A DNA stretch of 64,000 nt from CALODL01 sp942492115 (GTDB lineage Bacteria; Planctomycetota; Phycisphaerae; UBA1845; CAIVHJ01): NCBI GenBank assembly GCA_942492115.1, contig CALODL010000002.1, positions 186,001 to 250,000 of the forward strand, given 5' to 3'. A program made the translations under genes and the position numbers. The notes under the pieces are model-generated. The model was not told the DNA's origin. It saw nothing but the letters and a program-made list of their open reading frames with translations, and made no database searches. Shown here in pieces: positions 34,493 through 43,651 of the stretch; the stretch's first letter is position 1; the number at the start of each line of letters is the position of its first letter.

Positions 34493-36211
34493 ATGGCCGA
34501 GTGGATTCTGACAGCAATCATCTTTCTGCCCATCGTCGGAGCAGTGGCCGTGGCGCTCCAGCCTGACCGACCCGGGCGAACTCTGCGGGTCGCTCTGCTG
34601 TTCGCCTGCCTGACGCTCGGGTTGACGTCGGGGGCGGTGGGGCTGTTCATCGGGAACGTAGACAGCACTGAGGCCTTCAGTTTGACACAGCGTCTCGGCT
34701 GGCTCGATCGTGGTGCCGAAGCGTCATCTCTGGACATCGCCTATCACGTTGGAGTCGACGGCATCAGTATCTGGCTGGTGGCTCTGACCTCGTTCCTCGT
34801 GCCGCTCGTCATACTGGCCAGCGCCAGCAGCATCCGCGAGAGGTCGCGTGCTTACTATATGGCCCTGCTCGTGCTGCAAACGGGTATGACCGGCGTGTTC
34901 TGTGCGCTCGACATGTTGCTGCTGTTCGTGTTCTTCGAGTTCACGCTGATCCCACTGTATCTCATCATCGGCATCTGGGGTGGTCCTGAACGACGGCAGG
35001 CGGCCAACAAGTTTTTCATCTACACGATGGCCGGAAGTGTGTTGACCTTTGCCGGGCTGTTGTACATTGCGTGGCATGGGTACGTGGCCGGCGGTCGCGT
35101 ATCGCTGACGTGTGATATACAAGCGCTCTATGCCATGGTCGGGGAACCCGGTTGGTTGTCTCCGGCAGCCCAGTGGTGGCTGTTCCTGGCGCTGTTCGCA
35201 GGCTTCGCCATCAAGGTACCCCTGTTTCCGTTGCACACGTGGTTGCCACTGGCCCACACGGAGGCGCCGACCGGAGGCAGTGTCTTGCTCGCCGGGGTCC
35301 TTCTCAAGCTCGGTACGTACGGCTTCCTGCGGTTGTCACTGCCTCTGCTGCCCGCGGCGGCCCTGGCGCTGGCACCGACCATGGCCGTCCTGGCCATCAT
35401 GGGCATTGTCTACGGCGCGCTGGTCGCGTGGGTCCAGACTGACGTCAAGAAGCTCGTGGCGTACTCCTCAGTTTCTCACCTGGGGTTTTGCATTCTCGGG
35501 ATGTTCTCGTTGAAGATGGCTGGCGTGAGTGGATCGGTGCTGTACATGATCAATCACGGTCTGTCGACGGGGGCGCTCTTCCTCATCGTCGGCATGATCT
35601 ACGAACGCTATCACACGCGGGACATCCACAAGATATCGGGGTTGGCCAGGGTCATGCCGCAGATGGCAGTGTTCCTGCTGTTCTTCACGTTTTCCAGTAT
35701 CGGTCTTCCTGGTCTGAATGGGTTCGTCAGCGAGTTTCTCGTGCTGCTCGGCACCGCAATGTCGCCGACATCTTACGATGCGTTCCCGGCCGGGAATCTC
35801 GGTTTCGCTTATGCCGTGCCTGCGGCGACGGGCATCATGCTCGGGGCGGTGTACATGCTGTGGATGTGTCGACGGGTCCTGTTTGGCCCGCTGGTTCAGC
35901 CCCAAGGGACCCCGGACATCAGTGCGGGGTTGTCGCCCGACCTGACCATTCGCGAAAAAACAGTCCTTCTGCCGCTGGCCGTCACCTGTCTGGTACTCGG
36001 CGTCTATCCGAAAGTGGTTCAGGACTCGATCGATCCGGCGATCCGGTCGAACATCCTGGCTTACTGTCATGGGGAGGATCCGAACGCGGCAGATGTCACT
36101 GCTGCGCCGGAGGGCATTCATGAGGCACTGACCGTCGCCGGCAGCGTGGGTGGCCTATCCCCCGGTCATCACCCGGCACTGCTCGAGCCCGGACAGGAGG
36201 ATGGTCGGTGA
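34493..36211 (+). CDS. nuoM: NADH-quinone oxidoreductase subunit M
   Basis: 572 residues, about 14 membrane helices. Conserved: FVFFEFTLIPLYLIIGIWGG with the key Glu, AGFAIKVPLFPLHTWLPLAHTEAP, and VKKLVAYSSVSHLGFCILG. The C-terminal tail (about 45 residues after the last helix) is longer than usual and hydrophilic. The second antiporter-like proton-pumping subunit. Confidence 0.98.
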   Translation: MAEWILTAIIFLPIVGAVAVALQPDRPGRTLRVALLFACLTLGLTSGAVGLFIGNVDSTEAFSLTQRLGWLDRGAEASSLDIAYHVGVDGISIWLVALTSFLVPLVILASASSIRERSRAYYMALLVLQTGMTGVFCALDMLLLFVFFEFTLIPLYLIIGIWGGPERRQAANKFFIYTMAGSVLTFAGLLYIAWHGYVAGGRVSLTCDIQALYAMVGEPGWLSPAAQWWLFLALFAGFAIKVPLFPLHTWLPLAHTEAPTGGSVLLAGVLLKLGTYGFLRLSLPLLPAAALALAPTMAVLAIMGIVYGALVAWVQTDVKKLVAYSSVSHLGFCILGMFSLKMAGVSGSVLYMINHGLSTGALFLIVGMIYERYHTRDIHKISGLARVMPQMAVFLLFFTFSSIGLPGLNGFVSEFLVLLGTAMSPTSYDAFPAGNLGFAYAVPAATGIMLGAVYMLWMCRRVLFGPLVQPQGTPDISAGLSPDLTIREKTVLLPLAVTCLVLGVYPKVVQDSIDPAIRSNILAYCHGEDPNAADVTAAPEGIHEALTVAGSVGGLSPGHHPALLEPGQEDGR

Positions 36212-37728
36212 CGCTCATCAGCTATCTCAGCGCATTGTTGCCCGAGACGGTGCTGGTGTGTGGCGCCTGCATGGTCTTGTTCCTGAGCTTCTTCGGGCCA
36301 GCTGGAGGCCGGCGCGGCGTGGGGCTGTTCGCCCTCGTCGTGATTGCTGCAGCGTTGGGGGTCGTACTCGCCGGTCAGGGACAAGCGCCGGCCGACCTCG
36401 AGGACTTCGGCGTTCGCGGCGGCCCCCTGGCCGACTATGTGCGGCTGCTGACCCTGGTCGTCGGCGCCGTTCTGGTTCTGGTCAACTGGTATCAGGCGGC
36501 GCCCGCAGAACGCGGGGAATATGCATCGATGCTGCTGCTGTCCATGGCCGGCGTGATGCTCGTCGGGATGGCCAATGATCTGATTCTGCTGTTCTTCGCC
36601 ATCGAACTGGTCAGCGTACCGACTTATGTGCTGGTGGCCCTCAGCCGACGCGACGTCCGCGCTCAGGAGGCGTGCAGCAAGTACTTCTTCCTCGGGGCCA
36701 TGGCGGCAGCGCTGCTGGCATATGGTATGAGCTTCATCTACGGCGCCGCAGGCACGACGACTCTGACCGGGAGCGAATCGATCGCGGCCATGGTGGCCGG
36801 GGAAGCCGCTACCGGGTATCTGCTCGTCGGCATGATGCTGGCATTCGGAGCGCTGTGTTTCAAAGTCGCGGCGGTGCCGTTTCACAGTTATGTCGCGGAT
36901 GTGTACGAAGGGGCCGCAGCACCGCTTGCCGGGGCCCTCGGCTTCCTGCCGAAACTTGCCGGCTTTGCGGCCATGATCAAGCTCATGGCCCTGACCGATT
37001 GGGCAATGACACCCTCCCTGCAATGGGCATTGTGGTTCATCGCCGCGCTGACCATGACCGTCGGTAACACCCTGGCGCTGATGCAGTCGAACGTGAAACG
37101 CCTGCTGGCATACTCCGGCGTGGCCCACTCCGGTTACATGATGGTCGGCCTGCTCGTCGGACCACAGGCCGGCAGCGGTCCGTTCGGCAACGGTGTGGGG
37201 GCCGTACTGTTCTATGTGAGCGTGTACGCGCTGATGAATCTCGGTGCGTTTGCCGTCATCTCCAGTCTCGGAGATGGTGAGACCGAATCAGCGGACGAAG
37301 AGTCGTTCAAGGGTCTCGGACAACGCCGACCGTTGACGGCAATCGTCCTCGCGGTGTGCATGTTCAGCCTCATGGGCCTGCCGCCTACGGCCGGTTTTCT
37401 CGGCAAGGTCTACATTTTCTCCAGCGCCCTGTCTGCAGGTGACGGTCCGTTTGGTGTGCCACTGGTCTGGCTCGCCATCATCGGCGTCATCAACAGTGCC
37501 GTCGGGGCCGCCTATTACCTGCGCGTCGTCGGATGGTGCTATTGTTTTCCGGGAGGCCGCGATACACGTCCCCAGGGCCGCCTCATGCTGCGTCTCGGTG
37601 CCGTGTTGTGTGGGGGGATGATGCTCCTGCTGTTCCTTCGCCCCCAGCCGTTGCTCGAGCGCGTGCAGCAGGCAACGTCAGACGAGCTCGTGGCCGGCGA
37701 CGTTTCGCCCGTAGCGCGCGGTGACTGA
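36208..37728 (+). CDS. nuoN: NADH-quinone oxidoreductase subunit N
   Basis: 506 residues from a GTG at 36208 that overlaps the nuoM stop by 4 bp. The third antiporter-like subunit: LFFAIELVSVPTYVLVALSR with the key Glu, FKVAAVPFHSYVADVYEGA, VKRLLAYSGVAHSGYMMVG, and the later LMGLPPTAGFLGKVYIF. Its 3' end contains the first copy of a 24-bp tandem repeat. It is the last gene of the operon. Confidence 0.98.
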   Translation: MTLISYLSALLPETVLVCGACMVLFLSFFGPAGGRRGVGLFALVVIAAALGVVLAGQGQAPADLEDFGVRGGPLADYVRLLTLVVGAVLVLVNWYQAAPAERGEYASMLLLSMAGVMLVGMANDLILLFFAIELVSVPTYVLVALSRRDVRAQEACSKYFFLGAMAAALLAYGMSFIYGAAGTTTLTGSESIAAMVAGEAATGYLLVGMMLAFGALCFKVAAVPFHSYVADVYEGAAAPLAGALGFLPKLAGFAAMIKLMALTDWAMTPSLQWALWFIAALTMTVGNTLALMQSNVKRLLAYSGVAHSGYMMVGLLVGPQAGSGPFGNGVGAVLFYVSVYALMNLGAFAVISSLGDGETESADEESFKGLGQRRPLTAIVLAVCMFSLMGLPPTAGFLGKVYIFSSALSAGDGPFGVPLVWLAIIGVINSAVGAAYYLRVVGWCYCFPGGRDTRPQGRLMLRLGAVLCGGMMLLLFLRPQPLLERVQQATSDELVAGDVSPVARGD

Positions 37729-37765
37729 GCACACCATCGCCGCGGTGACTGAGCACACCAGCGCC
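37718..37765. repeat. 24-bp tandem repeat at the nuoN 3' end
   Basis: GCGGTGACTGAGCACACCA followed by TCGCC (37718-37741) or GCGCC (37742-37765). The nuoN stop codon (37726-37728) is inside the first unit. No T-run follows, so it is probably a small duplication. Confidence 0.7.
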
Positions 37766-37786
37766 GCGGCCCATGCAAGCTTCTGC

Positions 37787-38588
37787 CTATCGATTTCCGA
37801 TGTCATCGCCGGCCAGCCGCAATGTGAGTGAGAAGCTCGTCCCGCGGCCTTCCATGCTTTCCACCGAGATGTCTCCGCCATGTTCACGAATGATCTCACG
37901 ACAGACGGCCAGGCCGAGTCCGATGCCGCGTGCGCTCTTGCGGGCTTCTCCGCGCGTGGTGAAGAAGGGGTCGAAGATGCGCGCGAGATTGTCCGGAGAG
38001 ATTCCACATCCGGTGTCCCGAACGTGAACAGTGAGCATGGTCTCCGACAGGGGCGTTGCACTGATCTTGAGCGTGCCGCGCTTGTCGCGCATGGCATGGC
38101 GGGCATTGAGAAACAGGTTGAAGAAGACCTGTTGCAGGTGATTGGGGTGCCCCAGGACTGCGATGTGCTCATCGACTTCGATGATCAGCCGGATGCCGTC
38201 TTTTGTTGGATCTCTGCCGAGACACACCAGGGCATCCTTGATCAGCGGCAGCAGGGGGACACGGCCAGGCGGCCCCTCGTCCGGGCGGGCCATGCCCAGC
38301 AGGCGGTCGGACATCGCACGAACTGCGTCGAACTGCTTGAGGACCATGCCCAGGGTCTTACGCATCAGCGGGACATCGTCATGATCGAGGGCGTACTGAG
38401 CGTAACTGATGACAGCGCGCGAGAACGTTGTTGTACTCGTGGGCGACCATGGCCGCGACCGTGCCGAGACCGGCGAGTTTCTGTGCTTCTCTCAGTTGGC
38501 TCTTCAGGCTGGATAGCGCATCGTCGGGGGCGCACTCCTGCTCGGTCGCAGTGCGGACCGGGTCCCGGGTCGATGGTTGTTCGAGCAT
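37787..38588 (-). pseudogene. Sensor histidine kinase, frameshifted right after the H-box
   Basis: The frame from the ATG at 38588 gives LAGLGTVAAMVAHEYNNVL, an H-box with the phosphorylated His, then leaves the family and stops. The frame ending at 37787 continues with text that fits exactly: AVISYAQYAL, the N-box QQVFFNLFLNARHA, G1 DTGCGI, F-box FDPFFTT and G2 GIGLGLAVC. The two join if one base is removed from the GCGCGCG run at 38415-38421. All catalytic motifs are otherwise intact. It lacks visible sensor or membrane parts (the N-terminus is 40 residues long), so it would be cytoplasmic. Real mutation, sequencing error and programmed shift are all possible. Confidence 0.75.
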
Positions 38589-38709
38589 GTGTCTTGGTGC
38601 CCTGGTGTCTGGATCCCGGAATGGAAATCACGTGGTCCACTCCGATGACGAATGTGCATCGGCAGGGTGGCGCGGAGAGCTTTAACCGGGTGGGCGACAG
38701 GTGCGGGAC

Positions 38710-39147
38710 TCAGGTGGCCGCGGCAAGGATGTCTTTTTGCACATCTGCGATGTGGATCCCGAGTTCCTGAAGCGTGTTATAGGCCACGCTGCCTTCTTCC
38801 TTGAGCAGCCCGATCAGAATGTGCTCCGTGCACACCTCGGAGGACTTGAGGTTCTGAGCGGCCTCTATTGCACGGGCGACGACGTTCTTGAAGTGCGGCG
38901 TCCCGGGCAGGCGGCCGAAGACCCAGGTCTCTTCGAGACTCTGGCGGACAAGATCGTCCACTTTGGCCTTGATGACATCGAGCGTAGCGCCGCGGCGATC
39001 GAGGATCTGTGCGCCTAAGCCGTTCCCTTCCTTGGAGATCGCCAAGAGGATATGTTCCGTACCGACCCATTCCTGCTCGTACTTGCGTGCGATGGCTCCG
39101 GCCAGTTTGATCGTTTTCTCTGCTTTGGTGCTCAGGCGTTCGTACAC
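38710..39147 (-). CDS. Stand-alone Clp_N domain protein (ClpC/ClpB N-terminal type)
   Basis: 145 residues from a GTG with GAGAGGG upstream. It consists only of the double Clp_N repeat: ERLSTKAEKTIKLAGAIAR and VGTEHILLAISKEGNGLGAQIL, then KNVVARAIEAAQNL and VCTEHILIGLLKEEGSVAYN. No ATPase module follows, so it is neither ClpB nor ClpC. Clp_N repeats bind substrates, adaptors or phospho-arginine. A protein of this kind could deliver substrates to a Clp ATPase, regulate one, or act alone. It has its own promoter at 39193-39221. The N-domainless ATPase at 1914 is the other half of such an arrangement. Confidence 0.85.
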   Translation of the reverse strand: MYERLSTKAEKTIKLAGAIARKYEQEWVGTEHILLAISKEGNGLGAQILDRRGATLDVIKAKVDDLVRQSLEETWVFGRLPGTPHFKNVVARAIEAAQNLKSSEVCTEHILIGLLKEEGSVAYNTLQELGIHIADVQKDILAAAT

Positions 39148-39192
39148 GTAACCCTCTCAGGCTTCTAAAACTGCAACCTATTGACCGGGCAC

Positions 39193-39221
39193 ATCATACC
39201 CTCGGGAGTACGACCGGACAA
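39193..39221 (-). promoter_or_regulatory. Sigma-70-type promoter for the Clp_N gene
   Basis: On the minus strand, TTGTCC, a 17-base spacer and TATGAT. It lies 46 bases upstream of the GTG start. Confidence 0.6.
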
Positions 39222-39263
39222 TTGGCGGGAACTGCCGCTGACAAACGTCCGTTTTGAAACCAG

Positions 39264-39292
39264 TTGACAGGGGCTGGGCTGCGCGCTCGAAT
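39264..39292 (+). promoter_or_regulatory. Sigma-70-type promoter candidate (P1) upstream of the S41 protease
   Basis: TTGACA, 17-base spacer, TCGAAT (four of six matches). It lies 180 bases upstream of the protease start. Confidence 0.4.
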
Positions 39293-39344
39293 CCGGGTGT
39301 GCTGTTTGCTTCGCGTTAAGGAGCAAGGGGTTATGGGCAGTTGG

Positions 39345-39374
39345 TTGGACCCGGCACAGGGGGGTTCGTATAAT
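39345..39374 (+). promoter_or_regulatory. Sigma-70-type promoter (P2) of the S41 protease
   Basis: TTGGAC, 18-base spacer and a perfect TATAAT. The transcript would have a leader of about 95 bases. Confidence 0.6.
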
Positions 39375-39474
39375 CCTGTGTGCCGGAACCTCCGGTTGCC
39401 GAATACACTTACGGTTACCCATCGCATGGCCGCCCGATCAGTGGCCACCGTTCGATCCAGGCAGGGAGAACCCT

Positions 39475-41811
39475 ATGACACAGAAGCGGTTCAGTGACTC
39501 GAGGTATGGTTCCTTCATGGTTGCCGCGGCCTTCTTCGTGGCCGGCGCAGCCACGGCCCATGCCCAGGAGGTCGCAAAGGCCCCGGAGAAGCAGGTCGAA
39601 CAGATGTGGGCCGCCGGAAATGATCGGCTGCTCGCCGGGGACTTCCAGAAGGCCCGGACCATCATCGACCAGATCGTTGCCAAGACCCCCGAGAACGAAT
39701 CCTACGCCGAAGTCGCCTCGTGGCTGGATCACTGGGAGTCACTCGACGTCAGGCGTCTCGACTTCGAGAAACAGCTTCGTGACCGCTATCTCTATCGTAC
39801 CAGGAAGAATATCGAGAAGCAGAAATACGATGCAGCGCTGACGTACTTGCGTCGAGCGGTCGAAAGTGCGCCACAGGACCAGGACTTCATGAAAGAAGAC
39901 TGGGTCAAGGATTTGCATGACAAAGCAGTTGCGGCGGCCAAGGAACATGAAGAGAAGCACGAGTGGGCCGACGCCAGTGGTGTCTATTACACGCTGAATG
40001 AGCTGTACGAAGGTAATTCCGAGTACAAGTCCGAGATGGACCGCTGTCTCGCCCGTTCGCGCCTCGAAGTGCTCTACGATGACGAAGCGGACTGGCAGCG
40101 CCGCCTCAGCGGTGTAGACAGTCGTATGGTCGAGGTGGCGCTGCGACGTGTCAGTAACGGGTATGTCATGGAGCCGGACCTCAAGAGCGTCTGCCTGGCC
40201 GGCTACCAGCGGCTGCTGCTTCTGCCCGAAGCGAAGTCGCTCAACGAAGGCTTCGAATCACTGAAGGACACCGGCAAGCGTGAAGAGTTCATCGCCCGTA
40301 TCCGCAGTCGCCTGAAGCGGATCAACCGTATGGACACCGTGTCTGAAGACAAGGCTGCGATGTTCTTCAAGAGAGCTCTCGCGATCAATGCTGAGACCAT
40401 CGCGCTGCCCGACGAAATCGTCATTTACGAATACGTCGACGCCGGCCTGGAGAAGCTCGATCAGTTTACTTCGATGATCTGGCCAGAGGATTACGCTGAG
40501 TTCGAAAAGCACACGCAGGGGCATTTTCCAGGCGTGGGCATCCAGATCCAGATCAAGAACACCATTCTGACAGTGGTTTCGCCGCTCGAGGACTCACCCG
40601 CGTTCCGTGCCGACATCCAGGCCGAAGATCAGATCATGAAGATCGATGGCGAATCGGCCGAGGGGCTGTCTTTGACCGAGGCTGTGCGCAAGATCACCGG
40701 TCCGGTGGGGACGAACGTGGTCTTGTCGATTCACCGCCCCAGTACCAAGAAGACCACCGACTATACCCTGACTCGCGAAGAGATCCAGATCAAGACGGTC
40801 CGCGGGTATGAACGCGTGCCGCACTCCGATCAGTGGAATTACTTCGCGGACCCTGACTACAAGATTGCCTACGTACGTCTGACCAACTTTGCCCAGGACA
40901 CGGCAGCCGAGCTCCGCCAGGCATTGAACGAAATCGAGGCTCAGGGAGGCCAGGCTCTCATTCTCGACTTGCGGTTCAATCCGGGGGGGCTCTTGCGCTC
41001 GGCGATCGATATCAGTGAGTTGTTCCTCGATCCGGGCAAAACCATCGTCAGTACCTCCGGGCTCAACGCCGAGGAAGTAGAGGCCCGTTCGTCGAGTCGG
41101 AGCGGCCCCACGTTCCACAAGCCAGTGATTGTGCTCGTCAACAAGTCGAGTGCCAGTGCTTCTGAAATCGTGTCCGGTGCCCTCAAGGATCATGCTCGAG
41201 CCCTGATCGTTGGCGAGCGAACCTTCGGTAAGGGGAGTGTGCAGAATCTGATTCCCGTCGGTCGCCGCGGTGGGGCTGCGCATCTCAAGCTGACCACGGC
41301 ACACTACTACCTGCCTAACGGGTCTTTGATCCACAAGGTCGAAGGAGCTGACGAGTGGGGTGTGGAACCGGACATCAGCGTCGTCATGACGCCGAGTGAG
41401 GCGGGTCGCGCCTTCCGCATGCGCCGTGACGCGGATGTGATCCGCCAGGCCACGGCCACCGATGCCGCGAAAGAAGGTCAACCTGCCGACAGTGTCGAAG
41501 AGGGTGCCAAGACGCCAGTCGTTGATGGGGACGCTGTTACCGAGCCAGCCGCTGCCGGCGAATCCGAAGATGGCGACAAGGCTGCCGCGGATGGTGTCGC
41601 TGATGAAGGCGGGGCGGCAGACGACGACGAAGAAGAAGACGAGGAAGAAGACCTTCCGGTCATTGAACTTCCTGAGGTCGACTACCAGATGGAGAAAGCA
41701 TTGCTCGTGCTGCGAGCGCAGCTGATCCAGGATCACGGCTTTACCATCATGCCGCGCGTGAAGCTTGGCCAGACCGACAAGCAGGCAACCATCGGGCAGG
41801 CGGTCAACTGA
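39475..41811 (+). CDS. C-terminal processing peptidase, S41 family, with PDZ domain
   Basis: 778 residues, with AGGGAGAA before the ATG at 39475. Signal peptide (SFMVAAAFFVAGAATAHAQ), then a helical, TPR-like N-terminal half (to about 330). A PDZ domain follows (GHFPGVGIQIQIKN to about 445), then the S41 core: DLRFNPGGLL, catalytic Ser in NKSSASASEI and Lys in GERTFGKGSVQ. The tail is strongly acidic (DDDEEEDEEED) and ends in a short conserved helix. It would work in the periplasm, trimming or degrading proteins. The long helical N-terminal half and the acidic tail are unlike E. coli Prc. Confidence 0.93.
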   Translation: MTQKRFSDSRYGSFMVAAAFFVAGAATAHAQEVAKAPEKQVEQMWAAGNDRLLAGDFQKARTIIDQIVAKTPENESYAEVASWLDHWESLDVRRLDFEKQLRDRYLYRTRKNIEKQKYDAALTYLRRAVESAPQDQDFMKEDWVKDLHDKAVAAAKEHEEKHEWADASGVYYTLNELYEGNSEYKSEMDRCLARSRLEVLYDDEADWQRRLSGVDSRMVEVALRRVSNGYVMEPDLKSVCLAGYQRLLLLPEAKSLNEGFESLKDTGKREEFIARIRSRLKRINRMDTVSEDKAAMFFKRALAINAETIALPDEIVIYEYVDAGLEKLDQFTSMIWPEDYAEFEKHTQGHFPGVGIQIQIKNTILTVVSPLEDSPAFRADIQAEDQIMKIDGESAEGLSLTEAVRKITGPVGTNVVLSIHRPSTKKTTDYTLTREEIQIKTVRGYERVPHSDQWNYFADPDYKIAYVRLTNFAQDTAAELRQALNEIEAQGGQALILDLRFNPGGLLRSAIDISELFLDPGKTIVSTSGLNAEEVEARSSSRSGPTFHKPVIVLVNKSSASASEIVSGALKDHARALIVGERTFGKGSVQNLIPVGRRGGAAHLKLTTAHYYLPNGSLIHKVEGADEWGVEPDISVVMTPSEAGRAFRMRRDADVIRQATATDAAKEGQPADSVEEGAKTPVVDGDAVTEPAAAGESEDGDKAAADGVADEGGAADDDEEEDEEEDLPVIELPEVDYQMEKALLVLRAQLIQDHGFTIMPRVKLGQTDKQATIGQAVN

Positions 41812-41835
41812 TCGACACATCTCGTATGCAACCAC

Positions 41836-41871
41836 AGCCCCGTGGCATTATTGCTGCGGGGCTTTTTTTTT
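41836..41871 (+). terminator. Intrinsic terminator of the S41 protease gene, invaded by an IS derivative
   Basis: Stem AGCCCCG/CGGGGCT followed by nine T (41863-41871), 24 bases after the stop. The T-run is directly followed by the left end of an ISL3-derived element. Confidence 0.9.
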
Positions 41872-42180
41872 GGTTCTTCACACACTCTGTGGAAGGTAAA
41901 TAGCTCTCTCGTCTTCTGACTCTGGAGCTGCCAGGGATGCCCCTTGCGCCCCGCCCCCGCCATCGTCGGCCAAGGGCCCTTCGGGCCGTGGCGGGCGCGA
42001 CCGACGCTGACGACGACGGAGCTCCGGGGGCTCATCGCGATCGTGTTGTGAATGAAGCAGCGCTCGAAGGCCGTAGAATGTTGTTACTTAACACGACGTT
42101 CGGCCATTCATCATGCACTTGGAAACCTGCCCCAACCAAGGTTCGACCTACTTGGCTTCCGCAGATTCTGCTGAAGAACC
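41872..42180 (+). mobile_element. Miniature ISL3 derivative (309 bp, no transposase)
   Basis: It starts with GGTTCTTCACACACTCTGTGG and ends with a right inverted repeat (reverse complement GGTTCTTCAGCAGAATCTG). The first 240 bases follow the leader of the complete ISL3 element at 4006 closely (shared CTCTCTCGTCTTCTGACTC, GGAGCTGCCAGGG, the GGCGCGACCGACGCTGACG segment, GTAGAATGTTGTT), and the transposase gene is deleted. Flanks are TTTTTTTT and TTTTTTCC, as expected for an 8-bp duplication of a T-tract with later change. Such an element could be moved by the complete IS. Confidence 0.8.
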
Positions 42181-42189
42181 TTTTTTCCT

Positions 42190-42269
42190 GGTTCTTCAGC
42201 TAGTCATCTCTCACGAACGTGCAAACCTGCGCCAAACCACAACTCGACCATTGATTCTGTTGAGGAGGT
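42190..42269. mobile_element. Second short ISL3-end remnant (80 bp)
   Basis: It begins GGTTCTTCAGC and ends with ACTCGACCATTGATTCTG and TTGAGGAGG, which matches the right end of the complete element (AACTCGACCACAGATTCTG, CTGAGGAGG) with a few changes. It lies 9 bases after the previous element and 18 bases before the stop of the DinG-like gene. Confidence 0.55.
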
Positions 42270-42286
42270 TTTCTTTTTGTTCGTCC

Positions 42287-43651
42287 TTACAGACGCATGA
42301 TGTGGGCGTCGTCCAGTCCGATCGTCGAGCAGAAGTCCGCCAACGCGGGGTCATGGGCTTGCGTTGAGAGTCTATCCGAAGTCAGGATCACCGCGCCGAT
42401 GCTGTTGAACAGCCCGTCAGCGAGATCCGAGGCGTCGCTGGCCGGCATGGCTCTCAGCGTTACGTGTGTGCAGCCGTGATCGTCCAGGGCGACGCTCAGG
42501 CGATAGACACTGTTCTCGCGTTCGACGTTGAGGAGTTCTTCCACCGCGTCTGCAAGGGTCGTGCAGCGCTCCATGAAGCTGGTGATCTCGAACAAATCGT
42601 TCTCGTTGATCAGCAGCGAGCGGACTCGGGCGAGCTGCTCGTGGACATGTCTCAGGGCGGGACTCAAATCGTTGTTGACCGGTAGCGGGGAAGCGTAGTC
42701 GCGAGCTTGCATGGTGTGGTGCCACCGGGCGAGCTCACCGAACAGTGTTCCGCTGGCGCGGCGGGCGGCTACGACGGCCCCGGTAGCTGATTGTGCGTGA
42801 CACCCGGCCAGGAAGCCGAGCCCGGACTCGTCACATAGAGCATCCAGCAAATGCTCGATTTGATCATTGGACAACGTCAGACCGAGGCGGGCGCGGGCAG
42901 CAGCGGGGAATTGTTCGGCCTCGTCGATAATGGCATAGTCGTATTCCGGGATGAGGCTGCCGCCTCTACGGCGAACGGTCAAATCCGCGAGGAGCATTTC
43001 GTGATCGACGACAAGAATGTGTGCGTGCTCTGAGCGACGCCGGTCGCGCTGATAAAAGCAGGTGTTGTACGTCGGGCACCGGTGACCCATGCAGTTGCCG
43101 TGTTCGCTCTTGATCCGGTCCCACAACGCCAGGTCGGGCGCTGTGGGGGAGTCCTCCAGCGTGCCCCGTGTTGTCTGGGAAGCCCAGCGGGTGATCCGTC
43201 GGAGTCTGCGGTGCGTCGTGCGGTCCGCGAAGAGCGTCGAGCGTTTGCGCATGGTTTCGCCGAGACGGCGGAGGCCCAGGTACGCGTGACGGCTCTGTAC
43301 GCGCACAGCCGTGAATTCCTGCGGCATGACGGCTTGTAGCAGGGGGATATCTTCCTCGAGCAGCCGGGCGCGTCGTTCGGCTGAATGCGTGCTGATGACG
43401 AAACGCGACGATCGTCGGCTACCCAGGATGATCGGGACCAGGTACGCCAGTTGTGGTCCGATCGCGCCGGGCGCTTCGACGACCAGATGCCGCGGCGTTG
43501 ACAACGCTTCTGCGACTGCACACGCCATGTCGATCTGCAGGGGGTTCGGAATGAACCCGCGACGCCTCGCGGCCACGCGGCCACGCGGTCCGAGCACGGC
43601 TTCGATTGCTGACCGGACGTGCTTCGCTGAACGTGATCCAAGATCAGACAC
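42287..43651 (-). pseudogene. DinG/XPD-like helicase fragment without Walker A, C-terminally truncated
   Basis: 454 residues that match only the first half of a DinG-type helicase. Walker A should read EAPTGTGKT but reads EAPGAIGPQ (59-67), so the ATP-binding Lys and Thr are gone. Walker B is IIDEAEQF, not DEAH. The Fe-S region keeps three Cys (CMGHRCPTYNTC), but the first ligand Cys of the YLC motif is Gly (HAYLG). The text ends at IGLDDAHIMRL, where the family continues with GSPF and motifs IV-VI, and an ISL3 end remnant begins 18 bases later. It cannot be a normal helicase. It is either a relic or a protein re-used for DNA or partner binding. Confidence 0.7.

Noticed and set aside
40594..41835. 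413-residue minus-strand frame inside the S41 protease gene
   Set aside because: The sense strand has signal peptide, PDZ and catalytic motifs; the antisense frame has none.
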